Origin: Leptospira sp.
GTDB lineage: Bacteria; Spirochaetota; Leptospiria; Leptospirales; Leptospiraceae
Reading direction: 5' to 3'
Length of the DNA stretch: 64,000 nucleotides
NCBI GenBank assembly: GCA_027533185.1
Contig: JAPZTS010000004.1
Span: 62,001-126,000, forward strand
The translations under genes were made by a program, and so were the position numbers. Each line of letters opens with the position of its first letter. The stretch's first letter is position 1. This document shows, piece after piece, positions 19,243-27,601 of the stretch. The notes under the pieces are model-generated. The model was not told the origin of the DNA, searched no databases, and saw nothing but the letters and a program-made list of their open reading frames with translations.

Positions 19243-19850
19243 TTCTTGCCGTAGTCCTAGTGATGACTTACCTCTTTGGAGGAATCCCAGTAGGGTTTAT
19301 ACTCGCAAAAAAATTGCGAGGCATTGACCTGAGGGAGTTTGGTTCTAAAAATATTGGTGCGACGAATGTGGGCCGTGTAATCGGGTGGAAGTATGGAATT
19401 CTGACACTTTTTCTCGACGCTCTCAAAGGTGCCATCCCCGTTTATCTTGTTTCCTTTCTTCCCTCAAACGAATCACTTCCCACCATCCAAATCCTCGTAG
19501 GAAGTGTTGCCATCCTCGGTCACACCTTCACTCCGTTCTTAAACTTCAAAGGTGGGAAAGGTGTAGCTACAGCACTTGGGGTGTATATGACCCTCGTTCC
19601 GATTGTTACAGTGTGTGCGGTTTTAATTTTCTTTGTTGTATACAAACTAAGCGGATTTGTCTCCCTTGGTTCAATACTCGGAACTTTGAGTATGCCTCTA
19701 TGGTATTATATCGCAAGCCTACTAGTTCCTGGTTCCGAATACTCCCATGTTATCTTTTTTGTACTCATTGCTACTTTTGTTTTGATCTGTTACTCACATA
19801 GAGAGAACATCAAACGTTTGCTACAAGGAAAAGAGTTAAGGGCTACTTAG
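19239..19850 (+). CDS. plsY: Glycerol-3-phosphate acyltransferase PlsY
   Basis: Integral membrane enzyme that acylates glycerol 3-phosphate from acyl-phosphate, the first step of phospholipid synthesis. The 203 residues form about five helices and carry the three PlsY motifs: GFILAKKLRGIDLREFGSKN, GSVAILGHTFTPFLNFKGGKGVAT, and a C-terminal SHRENIKRLLQGKE. The start overlaps der by 4 bases. It joins pgsA as a second phospholipid synthesis gene in the window. Confidence 0.96.
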   Translation: MILAVVLVMTYLFGGIPVGFILAKKLRGIDLREFGSKNIGATNVGRVIGWKYGILTLFLDALKGAIPVYLVSFLPSNESLPTIQILVGSVAILGHTFTPFLNFKGGKGVATALGVYMTLVPIVTVCAVLIFFVVYKLSGFVSLGSILGTLSMPLWYYIASLLVPGSEYSHVIFFVLIATFVLICYSHRENIKRLLQGKELRAT

Positions 19851-19851
19851 A

Positions 19852-20481
19852 ATGCAAATTGAAAAAGAGTCTCCTCTTTCTCAAAAAGAAAAACTCTTTA
19901 TCCTTACTAAGTTTATCGAAGACCATCCAGAAGCAGATATACAGGATTTGTACAAATGGTTGTACTACGGTGAATTTGGCGTCGAAGAAAACAATTCTCT
20001 TCTTTCAGGTAAACAAGATTCTTTAGAACTCCATATCATCCTTTCTGAAATCAAATCCGAGGAAAAAAAAGGTGTTTGGAGTGATGCGATTTGGGAGCCT
20101 ATGGGCCTTTCGGCTCGTTATGTAAAAGTCTATGTAACTCAGTTTTATAAAATGGATTGTCCTGTAAAAAGATTGGTAAACCTATTGGAGAGATCCTCCG
20201 CATTTCGTGGTGCGAGGATGACCTTTAAGTTGGACTGGAATTTGGTAAAAGAGACGGTATTAGAGCTCAAACCAGAACTTGCTCGCAGGGACTTTATCAA
20301 TTTTGAAGAGAAAATCAATTTCCACCAGCTACCAGCTCTTCCACACACGGAAGCCTTCCAAGAAAAGAACCCATTCCGCTACAGAGTTGTATCCCAAAAA
20401 CTTTTTTTTGATTATTTTCCCGAATTTGAAGATGAATCCGTATTTCATCCGTTTCGTGGGAATTCGTCCATTATTGGATAG
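19852..20481 (+). CDS. Hypothetical protein, 209 residues
   Basis: Not recognised. A soluble, mostly helical protein with no signal peptide or membrane segment. It has a Glu/Lys-rich N-terminus (QIEKESPLSQKEKLFILTKF) and a conserved-looking aromatic stretch DLYKWLYYGEFGVEENN near residues 37-53. The start is one base after the plsY stop, so it is probably the last gene of smpB-der-plsY. Its final 37 bases are antisense to the 3' end of the MAF/DUF115 gene. No function is suggested beyond the linkage to translation and lipid genes. Confidence 0.8.
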   Translation: MQIEKESPLSQKEKLFILTKFIEDHPEADIQDLYKWLYYGEFGVEENNSLLSGKQDSLELHIILSEIKSEEKKGVWSDAIWEPMGLSARYVKVYVTQFYKMDCPVKRLVNLLERSSAFRGARMTFKLDWNLVKETVLELKPELARRDFINFEEKINFHQLPALPHTEAFQEKNPFRYRVVSQKLFFDYFPEFEDESVFHPFRGNSSIIG

Positions 20482-22307
20482 AGACTTCTTTTTAGATAAC
20501 GTATTTCTTTTTTTAATGATTCGATAAGAAGTTCATTCTGTTTTTCAAAGGCTAAGTTTTTATGCCTAGACAGATAAATCTCTGTTTTGCGAACCATTCT
20601 TCTTAAATAAGGTTCTGTTTTCGTTTGGTTCCAGATTTCAGAATCTAAAAAAGATTCGCCCTTAGAAAATTGGCTGAGCTCATTTGTCAAATTTTCTAAT
20701 TGGAAATGGATTCGTTTGAGAAGGACTTGCGATTTTTGTTTTATCACTAAATCTTCGGTTGCATCATTTAATTCCGAATTGACCTTGAAAAAAACATCTT
20801 TCCATGGAGGGAGGATTCTCCAAGGAAATCCATGTTCTTTTTTTCCCTGTAAGAGTTTGGTTCCCTCTATTGTCGAAATTTCCTGTATACCAACTATTTT
20901 GGCGCCATCTTGATTGATATTATAAAGTTTTAAATTGCTAACAGACTTTGCTGACTCTTCAAACCAATGCCTATACAAATCCAATACATAATCCGTAAGT
21001 ACTGTATATCCTGAAGTACTAGGAACCATTCGAGTTTCTCTTTTTCGAATGATCACTTCGTTGATTCTCTCTAGGCTATTCTTTCGACTGACTAGTGTTA
21101 ACCACTTCTCATTATGGTGTGTTCCCGTGGAGTGTATTTCACGACCAGAATACGCTAAGTCTTGGCCCAGAAAATAAATCTCTGAAAACCCCATAAATCG
21201 AAGCATATCAAAGGCTGTGGTCGCAACACTTCCGCCTGATTGGATATCGCCCACATCACCTAAAACTTCTGGGGCAAGTTCACCTCCAGCCGTCACTTCT
21301 CGGACGAGACTTCCTTCTGCATCGACTTGGTATTTTGCTGTAACCGAGTGGATTACGGATTGAAAGATAGGTTCTCGGAGTAGGGTCGGTGAGCTGACTA
21401 AGTCTGCGAACAAAGGAATCGTTTCCAGATTTTCCCCCATAAAATGGAAGAAGGAATTGGTTTGTGCATCGAGGGTTACAACTCCATCTGCAATGATATC
21501 CGCTTTGATCAAAACCTTTAGAGAGGTATCGCAGGAAAGGATAAATAGTTTGTTTCTGTTTTCGATAAGCCAAGGAAGATTTTTACGAAGACTAGGTCCT
21601 GCAGAAACAAGAACTGCTGATAGGCCCATAAATTGGTTTTCCAGGGATTTGATGGTATATTTTTTAGGTGGAACTTTACTAATCTGTGTTAGATTCCATA
21701 TTGAGTTTTTGATCCAGATTTTTTCGAATTCAAACTTAGTGAGTAGGTCACTCATCTTGGCCGAAAACACTGTATGGATCTTTTCTTCGATTTCCTTAAA
21801 AACTGGATTTCGATTTGTATCTCCTGGATTTTTAACAATTTTGAGTCCACTCACTCTGTCAATGGGAAGGGATTCAATATAATTGAATAATAACGGATAG
21901 AACTCTTCCCCCGAAAACAAATGCCGACCAGGAACCATTAAGCTATGTTTTAAAAACTTGTCCCACAATACGCTCGTTATTCTGTAATCTTCACCCACCA
22001 TGATGAATATTTGGTTGTCTGGGATTTTTTCTGAAATTTGAGAAATCAAATGGGGATTTCCAAGTCCTATTAAAAAAACAACATCAGTAGGTTTGATTTG
22101 CAGCGTTTCTACCAATCGTTCTCCTTGGGTTCTCGGAGAAAATTGAGAGGCGAGGGGATTTCCTTTTAATGAGACATAATATTCTCCACCCTTCTTGGAT
22201 TCCATCAATTGATAGGGTGAGTTTTCCTCCGTCTGTCTGAAATAATTTTGTAAGTAAGGCTTTCTCAAAAAAATTTCACTGGAAATCGAATCCGATATTT
22301 GGGACAT
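20445..22307 (-). CDS. MAF/DUF115-family protein (motility-associated factor type)
   Basis: A 620-residue protein with the DUF115 (MAF_flag10) core at about 230-420. The hallmark SAVLVSAGPSLRKNLPWL is followed by FILSCDTSLKVLIKADIIADGVVTLDAQ and GGSVATTAFDMLRFMGFSEIYFLGQDLAY. Members in Campylobacter, Helicobacter, Aeromonas and others are implicated in transferring nonulosonic acids to flagellin. A similar role in Leptospira flagellar glycosylation is inference. It stands alone and is divergent from smc. Its end overlaps the preceding plus-strand gene by 37 bases. Confidence 0.85.
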   Translation of the reverse strand: MSQISDSISSEIFLRKPYLQNYFRQTEENSPYQLMESKKGGEYYVSLKGNPLASQFSPRTQGERLVETLQIKPTDVVFLIGLGNPHLISQISEKIPDNQIFIMVGEDYRITSVLWDKFLKHSLMVPGRHLFSGEEFYPLLFNYIESLPIDRVSGLKIVKNPGDTNRNPVFKEIEEKIHTVFSAKMSDLLTKFEFEKIWIKNSIWNLTQISKVPPKKYTIKSLENQFMGLSAVLVSAGPSLRKNLPWLIENRNKLFILSCDTSLKVLIKADIIADGVVTLDAQTNSFFHFMGENLETIPLFADLVSSPTLLREPIFQSVIHSVTAKYQVDAEGSLVREVTAGGELAPEVLGDVGDIQSGGSVATTAFDMLRFMGFSEIYFLGQDLAYSGREIHSTGTHHNEKWLTLVSRKNSLERINEVIIRKRETRMVPSTSGYTVLTDYVLDLYRHWFEESAKSVSNLKLYNINQDGAKIVGIQEISTIEGTKLLQGKKEHGFPWRILPPWKDVFFKVNSELNDATEDLVIKQKSQVLLKRIHFQLENLTNELSQFSKGESFLDSEIWNQTKTEPYLRRMVRKTEIYLSRHKNLAFEKQNELLIESLKKEIRYLKRSLYPIMDEFPRNG

Positions 22308-22387
22308 AATACTATCTAAGGATTTTTCTTATGTCTCAAAAGCATTGTCAACTGAGAAACTAAGAAAAGGAAAGGCAATAGAAAAAG

Positions 22388-25168
22388 ATGCATTTAAAAA
22401 GCCTGCATATTGTTGGATTTAAAACGTTCGCGGATGAAACTACAATCAATTTTGACCCTGGTTTTACTGCCGTGGTGGGTCCGAATGGATCGGGAAAATC
22501 AAATATTGTAGATTCCGTCAAATGGGTGTTTGGCGAAAAAAGTGCCAAAGGGCTTCGTGGCGAAAAAATGGACGATGTAATTTTTCATGGAACAGAGAGT
22601 AGGCGATCCGCAGGTTTTGCTGAAGTTTCCATCCTCTTTGACAATGAAGACCATTTCTTTCATATTGACTTTCCTTCTGTAAAGATTACAAGAAGGTTAT
22701 ATCCAGACGGTGAGAATGAATACTATCTCAATGATGTTCGAACTACAAGAAAGGATATTGAAAAAACATTACTCGATACAGGGATTGGAAAGTCCAGTTA
22801 TAGTATTTTGGAACAAGGTAGGGTCGATCAAATTTTAAATTCCAAACCAGAAGAACGCCGTGCCATCTTTGAAGAGGCAGCTGGAGTATCTCGCTTCAAA
22901 CTAGATCGAAAAGAAGCGACTAAAAAGTTGGATGATACCAAACAAAATTTACTCCGTATTACAGATATTATGAGTTCGATGCTCAAAGATCTGGAGGTTA
23001 AGGAAAAACAATCTGAAAAAGCGGAGCAGTATTTCAAACTCAAATCCGAATTGGATGAATCTGATAAAAATTTAAGGTATTTGAAACTTACGGACTTCAA
23101 ACGCAGGTTGGCAAAGTCGGATGAAGAACTGATAGAAATCCGCGAAAAGAACAAATCCATTCTTTCCCAAATCAACGATGAAACATCTCTCATCTCTGAA
23201 AAGGAAAACCAGAAAGAATCCAAAGAAAGAGAAATCGCAGAAATCGATAAAAAACTCCTAGACCACTTGTCCAAAACCAAAATCCAGAAAGAGAAGATCT
23301 CAAAAAACAAAACCTTTATTGCCGAATATGATATTCGAATTTCCGAGATCCTTTCTGTTTTAGAATCGGAGAATAGCTCCCTCATCAAACTGGAAGTGGA
23401 AAAGAAAAATATCGAATTGGAAAATGAAAGACAGAGAGAGATTCAGGAAAACCTCCAGGCCGAAATTTCCCAATTGGATGAAAAAAAGAATTGGATCGAT
23501 ACCCAAATTAAGGCGGAAGAAAACTCGATCAATGAACGAGAAACTGCGATCGAACAAAATGAAAAACGCCATATCGAACTCCGCGAAACGCAAAAGACGG
23601 TGATCCAAGAGTTGATATTGGAGTTGGAAAGAAAAAAGAGGGAGTCACTTGAGACGGAAGAAGTTCGTCAGAACGACAAGGACGAACTGATTCAAATCCT
23701 CTCTGATATGGAAGGGACGGTCGCTAAAATCAAGACGGCATGTACAGAACGAGAATATGACTATGTTTCTCAAGCCGTAGATCGTCTGGATTTAGAGACC
23801 TACAAAGGCAAATTACTGAATTTTTTACGGAACGAAGATGAGTTCCGAAATATGCTCTTCGATAAAGATGGTATCCTATCCAAAAAGGAAAGTCTCGACC
23901 AAGAGATTGAAGATCTAATTTTAGAGAATGAAAACCTAACGCGAAAAATTCGAGAAAGTCAGAATAGGATCGTATTGCATAGAGAATCTTTAGAAGAGAC
24001 AAGATCTTCCATTGTGGATTTGGAAAAAAAACATTTAGAATCCAAATCTAGACTGGAAAACCAGATGAAAGAAATTTCAACCCTTCTGGAGAGGATTTCG
24101 GAAGTCGCAAAACGGATTGAGTCCAATCGCGAACAGGAAATCGTCATTCGGAACAAACGTGAAGGTTTGGAAAAGGAAGTTGAGTCTTTAGAAAAAGAAA
24201 TCGAAGAATCTTATCAAGAGTTTTTATCCATGAGTAAGATGTTGGAGTCGGAAAAGGAAGCCCTTCAAAAACTTTTGGAGGATATCCAATCCATCAAAGC
24301 CAATATCTCAAAAAACCAAGAGGTTTTCCAAAATCTACTTCCACTTCTTTCCGAAAAGGAAAGAACCTCATCTGCACTGAAGGTGCAAATTGATTCTCTA
24401 GTAGAGGAGTTGTACAATGACTACTCACTTACAGACAGAGAGCTTGAATCAGAAAGGGGTGGTATGGAGTTAGAGCAAAAGAAGGAAGAGAGACGGCTTC
24501 GTTCTGCAAAATCAGAAATCCAACTTTTGGGAAGTATCAATCCACTTGCCATTGAAGAGTATCGAAACGTTAAAGAAATCTACGAACACAACCTCAAACA
24601 AAAAGAAGATATAGAGAGTTCAAAAAAAGATATCGAAGATGTGTTGAAACGGATCAACGAAGAATCGGAAAAACTCTTCCAAGAAACCTTTGAAAAAATC
24701 AAAGCCAACTTCCAGGAAACCTTTTCGACCCTCTTCAATGGGGGAAAGGCGACTTTGGAACTCACCGAGAAAGAAGACTCTCTCAACTCGGGAGTTGAAA
24801 TTATGGCGGAGCCTCCTGGAAAACATGTTCAGAATTTACGACTGTTATCTGGTGGGGAAAAGTCTCTGACAGCCATTGCCTTGCTTTTTGCTATCTATAT
24901 GGTCAAACCAAGTCCCTTCTGTTTCTTAGATGAAATCGATGCGGCGTTGGATGAAGCAAACAAACTAAGGTTTTGCCAAATCTTAGATCGGTTTAAGGAC
25001 AAAACTCAATTCATCGTAGTATCACATGCGCAGTCAACGATCTCTCGCGCCAATGCGATTTTTGGTGTTACAAACGAAGAACCAGGAATTTCTAAAATGC
25101 TATCGCTGCGATTGGATGAAGCAAAAGCCTTCTCTAAACAATTGAATAGAACGGGAACAGAAAGTTAA
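22388..25168 (+). CDS. smc: Chromosome segregation protein SMC (short form)
   Basis: ABC-type ATPase that organises the chromosome. The N-terminal head has Walker [10 protein letters not shown] (31-39) and the [16 protein letters not shown] region. The C-terminal head has signature [11 protein letters not shown] (about 819-829) and Walker [16 protein letters not shown] (about 844-858). The rest is long coiled coil. At 926 residues it is about 250 shorter than common bacterial SMC. The centre (about 440-500) contains only a brief interruption of the coil and no glycine-rich hinge domain that I can recognise. scpA/scpB are not in the window. A strong hairpin follows the stop. Confidence 0.93.
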   Translation: MHLKSLHIVGFKTFADETTINFDPGFTAVVGPNGSGKSNIVDSVKWVFGEKSAKGLRGEKMDDVIFHGTESRRSAGFAEVSILFDNEDHFFHIDFPSVKITRRLYPDGENEYYLNDVRTTRKDIEKTLLDTGIGKSSYSILEQGRVDQILNSKPEERRAIFEEAAGVSRFKLDRKEATKKLDDTKQNLLRITDIMSSMLKDLEVKEKQSEKAEQYFKLKSELDESDKNLRYLKLTDFKRRLAKSDEELIEIREKNKSILSQINDETSLISEKENQKESKEREIAEIDKKLLDHLSKTKIQKEKISKNKTFIAEYDIRISEILSVLESENSSLIKLEVEKKNIELENERQREIQENLQAEISQLDEKKNWIDTQIKAEENSINERETAIEQNEKRHIELRETQKTVIQELILELERKKRESLETEEVRQNDKDELIQILSDMEGTVAKIKTACTEREYDYVSQAVDRLDLETYKGKLLNFLRNEDEFRNMLFDKDGILSKKESLDQEIEDLILENENLTRKIRESQNRIVLHRESLEETRSSIVDLEKKHLESKSRLENQMKEISTLLERISEVAKRIESNREQEIVIRNKREGLEKEVESLEKEIEESYQEFLSMSKMLESEKEALQKLLEDIQSIKANISKNQEVFQNLLPLLSEKERTSSALKVQIDSLVEELYNDYSLTDRELESERGGMELEQKKEERRLRSAKSEIQLLGSINPLAIEEYRNVKEIYEHNLKQKEDIESSKKDIEDVLKRINEESEKLFQETFEKIKANFQETFSTLFNGGKATLELTEKEDSLNSGVEIMAEPPGKHVQNLRLLSGGEKSLTAIALLFAIYMVKPSPFCFLDEIDAALDEANKLRFCQILDRFKDKTQFIVVSHAQSTISRANAIFGVTNEEPGISKMLSLRLDEAKAFSKQLNRTGTES

Positions 25169-25172
25169 ATAA

Positions 25173-25222
25173 GTACTAGTTTAGCTTCACTTGAAGAATC
25201 TAAACTAGTACAATCGATTTTT
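25173..25222 (+). terminator. Intrinsic terminator after smc
   Basis: Perfect 12-base arms GTACTAGTTTAG (25173-25184) and CTAAACTAGTAC (25200-25211) are joined by a loop that can form its own CTTC/GAAG mini-stem. A T-rich run (GATTTTTCTTTT) follows. It begins 4 bases after the smc stop. Confidence 0.75.
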
Positions 25223-25249
25223 CTTTTGGGGAATTGATGGAAGAAAACC

Positions 25250-25534
25250 CTATTTTTGGGCTTTCATTTCCTTCATAATGCAATTGGAGAAGGACCTGCA
25301 AGTCTCGCCTGAGTTTGTGAGACAGGCTGCAATTTTACTGTAGTATTTTGGTTTGTTGCAGTTGAAGTTACAGCCCTTTCTTAGAATAGATTTTTGTTCT
25401 TCCGTGGCGTTTGGATTCACCTGAACGGAACAATCATAGAACTTATCGCAAGCTTCTTTGCATTTTGGGAATTCTTGTGCTGAAAGGGAGATTGTCCCTA
25501 ACAGGAAGATAGAAAACAATAGTAATTTTTTCAT
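25250..25534 (-). CDS. Small secreted Cys-rich protein
   Basis: A 94-residue protein with a signal peptide (MKKLLLFSIFLLGTISLSAQ) and eight cysteines in the mature 74 residues, in patterns such as CKEACDKFYDC and CNFNCNK. Paired CxxxC spacing suggests a disulfide-stabilised helical hairpin. I recognise the general Leptospira type of small Cys-rich exported protein but cannot assign a function. It is monocistronic, converges on smc, and lies just downstream of tRNA-Met on the same strand. Confidence 0.8.
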   Translation of the reverse strand: MKKLLLFSIFLLGTISLSAQEFPKCKEACDKFYDCSVQVNPNATEEQKSILRKGCNFNCNKPKYYSKIAACLTNSGETCRSFSNCIMKEMKAQK

Positions 25535-25552
25535 ACCTTTTCCTCTCGATCA

Positions 25553-25629
25553 TGGTAGCGAAGACGGGAGTCGAACCCGTGACCTCAGGGTTATGAATCC
25601 TGTGCTCTAACCATCTGAGCTACCTCGCC
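25553..25629 (-). tRNA. tRNA-Met (anticodon CAT), elongator type
   Basis: The cloverleaf reads on the minus strand: acceptor GGCGAGG pairing with CTTCGCT (G-U tolerated), D arm GCTC...GAGC, anticodon loop TTCATAA, and T arm ACGGG TTCGACT CCCGT. The CCA is encoded. The first pair is G-U, not the initiator-type C-A mismatch, so this is elongator Met; a lysidine-modified Ile tRNA with the same CAT cannot be fully excluded. There is an A-C opposition at the base of the anticodon stem. Confidence 0.93.
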
Positions 25630-25710
25630 CTGATACCTTAGATCGTTTGGTCGGACTAAATCTTTAGCCCTTTTCAGTCATTTTTTTCAAACTGGGGGTA
25701 TGGTAAACAA

Positions 25711-25741
25711 AAAAAAGCCCCGGGTGGACCCGAGGCTTTTT
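25711..25741 (-). terminator. Intrinsic terminator of glnA
   Basis: On the minus strand, AAAAAGCCTCGGG and CCCGGGGCTTTTT form a 13-pair stem with one mismatch around a 4-base loop, followed by a run of T. It begins 14 bases beyond the glnA stop. The A/T-flanked symmetry would also stop plus-strand transcription. Confidence 0.8.
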
Positions 25742-25755
25742 CCAAGTCTAATCTC

Positions 25756-27216
25756 TTAGCATGAATATGTGCTAAGGAATTCGTATGGGTGAGGGCGACC
25801 TTCCCATGGCCAAATTTCTGTCTCAAACTTGTAGTGTTGGTAGGTCTGGATGAATGTTTCTGTCATCACGCCACCTTGTTTGAATACTTCCTTGTGAGAG
25901 AGCATTTCTTCCACTGCTTCACGGAGAGTGTGAGGCATTTGTTTGATTCCTTTCTCTCTGATTTCATCCAAAGTAAGTTCGAAAAGATCTTCCTCTCTTG
26001 GTTGACCTGGATCCACTTTTTCTTTGATTCCAGAAAGACCTGCCATTAGCATAGATGCAAATGCTAAGTAAGGGTTAGCTGTTGAATCTGGGAATCTAAA
26101 TTCTACTCGGATCGCTTTTTCTCCACTAACAAAAGGAATACGACAGGAAGCGGATCTGTTTTGCGCGGAGTAAGTTAAGATAGAAGGAGCTTCAAATCCA
26201 GGGATAAGTCGTTTGTAAGAGTTTGTCGATGCGTTTGTAAATGCCGCACATGCTCTTGCATACTTCAACACTCCGCCTACGTAGTTAAGTGCTAATTCAG
26301 ATAGGCCTTGGTATTTGTCACCAGCGAATAGGTTTTTTCCACCTTTCCAGAGAGACTGGTGGACGTGCATACCGTTTCCATTATCACCAAAAAGTGGTTT
26401 AGGCATAAATGTGGCAGTCTTTCCATGTCTATGAGCAACCATCTTTACGATGTATTTTAACTTTTGAACATTGTCAGCAGCTTCAATCAATGTTCCGAAC
26501 TTTACGCCAATCTCACCTTGCGCCTGAGCTACTTCGTGGTGGACCACAAAGGTTTCCATTCCAACTGCTTCGAGAGTTTTTACGATTTCTGCTCTAAGGT
26601 CCACTTGAGAGTCGATTGGTGCTACTGGGAAGTATCCACCTTTTGTTCCTGGTCTGTGGCCAGAATTGAAGTTAATCTTTCCTGTATTTGCACTGCCTGG
26701 AATTTCGGAGTGTGTATTCCAAATACCTTCGTTTGAATCTAGTTCATAGTATTGGCAGTTGATTTCGTCTCTGATTTTTAAGCTGTCAAAGATAAAGAAT
26801 TCATTTTCAGGGCCAAAAAAAGCTGTATCAGCAATTCCTGTTGTTTTCATATACTCTAACGCTTTTTTTGCGATAGATCGTGGGCATTTTTCATAGTATT
26901 CTTTTTTGTAAATGTCCCAAACATCACAGAAAATAACTAGGGTTTTGTCAGCTGTGAATGGATCCAAAAATGCTGTAGAGATTTCTGGATGTAATTGCAT
27001 ATCGGAAGCATTGATTGGCTGCCATCTTGCAATGGAAGATCCATCAAAGGGAATACCATTGAATGTTTCTTCTGTTACGGAATTTACATAATAAGAAACG
27101 TGATGCCACATCCCTTTAATATCTGTAAATCGGAAGTCGTAAAAGATGACTCCGTTTTTTTTGGCATACTCAACCACTTCCTTTCCGGAAGTAAATTTTG
27201 GGGTTGCGAACTGCAT
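25756..27216 (-). CDS. glnA: Glutamine synthetase, type I
   Basis: ATP-dependent ammonia assimilation enzyme, a dodecamer in this family. The 486 residues include [15 protein letters not shown], the glutamate-binding [19 protein letters not shown] region, [17 protein letters not shown] and [25 protein letters not shown]. The length fits the form normally regulated by adenylylation, but the residue corresponding to the modified tyrosine (NLYDLP in enteric bacteria) reads DLFELT, with Phe at position 412. The start follows AAGGAG at good spacing. It is a single gene with its own promoter and terminator. Confidence 0.97.
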   Translation of the reverse strand: MQFATPKFTSGKEVVEYAKKNGVIFYDFRFTDIKGMWHHVSYYVNSVTEETFNGIPFDGSSIARWQPINASDMQLHPEISTAFLDPFTADKTLVIFCDVWDIYKKEYYEKCPRSIAKKALEYMKTTGIADTAFFGPENEFFIFDSLKIRDEINCQYYELDSNEGIWNTHSEIPGSANTGKINFNSGHRPGTKGGYFPVAPIDSQVDLRAEIVKTLEAVGMETFVVHHEVAQAQGEIGVKFGTLIEAADNVQKLKYIVKMVAHRHGKTATFMPKPLFGDNGNGMHVHQSLWKGGKNLFAGDKYQGLSELALNYVGGVLKYARACAAFTNASTNSYKRLIPGFEAPSILTYSAQNRSASCRIPFVSGEKAIRVEFRFPDSTANPYLAFASMLMAGLSGIKEKVDPGQPREEDLFELTLDEIREKGIKQMPHTLREAVEEMLSHKEVFKQGGVMTETFIQTYQHYKFETEIWPWEGRPHPYEFLSTYSC

Positions 27217-27357
27217 TTGATTCTCCTTCTTTCAGAGGCTTTTCGTCTGATTCTAGTCTGTCCCAAATAGAATGCAAGATTTATACCAATGCAAAACGAC
27301 GATAAAATAAGGAATTCGTGGAGTTTCTAAGCAAACTGCCAAAAACAAATGCCATTA

Positions 27358-27387
27358 ATTGTAACATATGGTATATATAATAGTCAA
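27358..27387 (-). promoter_or_regulatory. Sigma70-type promoter of glnA
   Basis: On the minus strand, TTGACT (27387-27382) and TACAAT (27363-27358) are separated by 18 bases. This predicts a start near 27350 and a glnA leader of about 135 bases. No sigma54 element with correct -24/-12 spacing was found. Confidence 0.6.
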
Positions 27388-27392
27388 TTAGC

Positions 27393-27414
27393 GCAAAATA
27401 TATGCATAATTTGC
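27393..27414. promoter_or_regulatory. Imperfect palindrome upstream of the glnA promoter
   Basis: The 22-base element GCAAAATATATGCATAATTTGC matches its reverse complement at most positions. It begins 6 bases upstream of the glnA -35 box, where an activator would bind. The protein is unknown. Confidence 0.4.
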
Positions 27415-27429
27415 GAAAAACTGACAGTC

Positions 27430-27460
27430 GTCTAATCCGTTTCTTGCGAAACGGATAGAC
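27430..27460. other. Strong hairpin in the glnA / SpoIIE-phosphatase intergenic region
   Basis: GTCTAATCCGTTTC and GAAACGGATAGAC form a 13-pair stem with one bulged A and a TTGC loop. A T-rich stretch (ATTATTTTTTG) follows on the plus strand and GTTTTTC follows about 8 bases away on the minus strand. It could be a terminator for an unseen short transcript or part of the leader of the plus-strand gene. The rest of the 385-base gap (27217-27601) holds only the glnA promoter and palindrome. Confidence 0.5.
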
Positions 27461-27601
27461 CCAGATTATTTTTTGAACCTTCCATAGCGCTAAAAAATTC
27501 GAATTTTATCCCGTTCTCTAGAGCATGACAAATAACGAACGGAGTGTCGACCTTATGTTTTTTTGTGGAACCTAGGCAATCTTCTTAAAGTTTATCCTAA
27601 G

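Noticed and set aside
22828..23388. 186-residue frame antisense to smc
   Set aside because: Leu/Ser-rich product typical of the complement of a coiled-coil gene; no ribosome-binding site or motif.
27217..27357. Sigma54 promoter for glnA (TGGCAGTTTGC)
   Set aside because: The GG-to-GC spacing is too short for a -24/-12 element.
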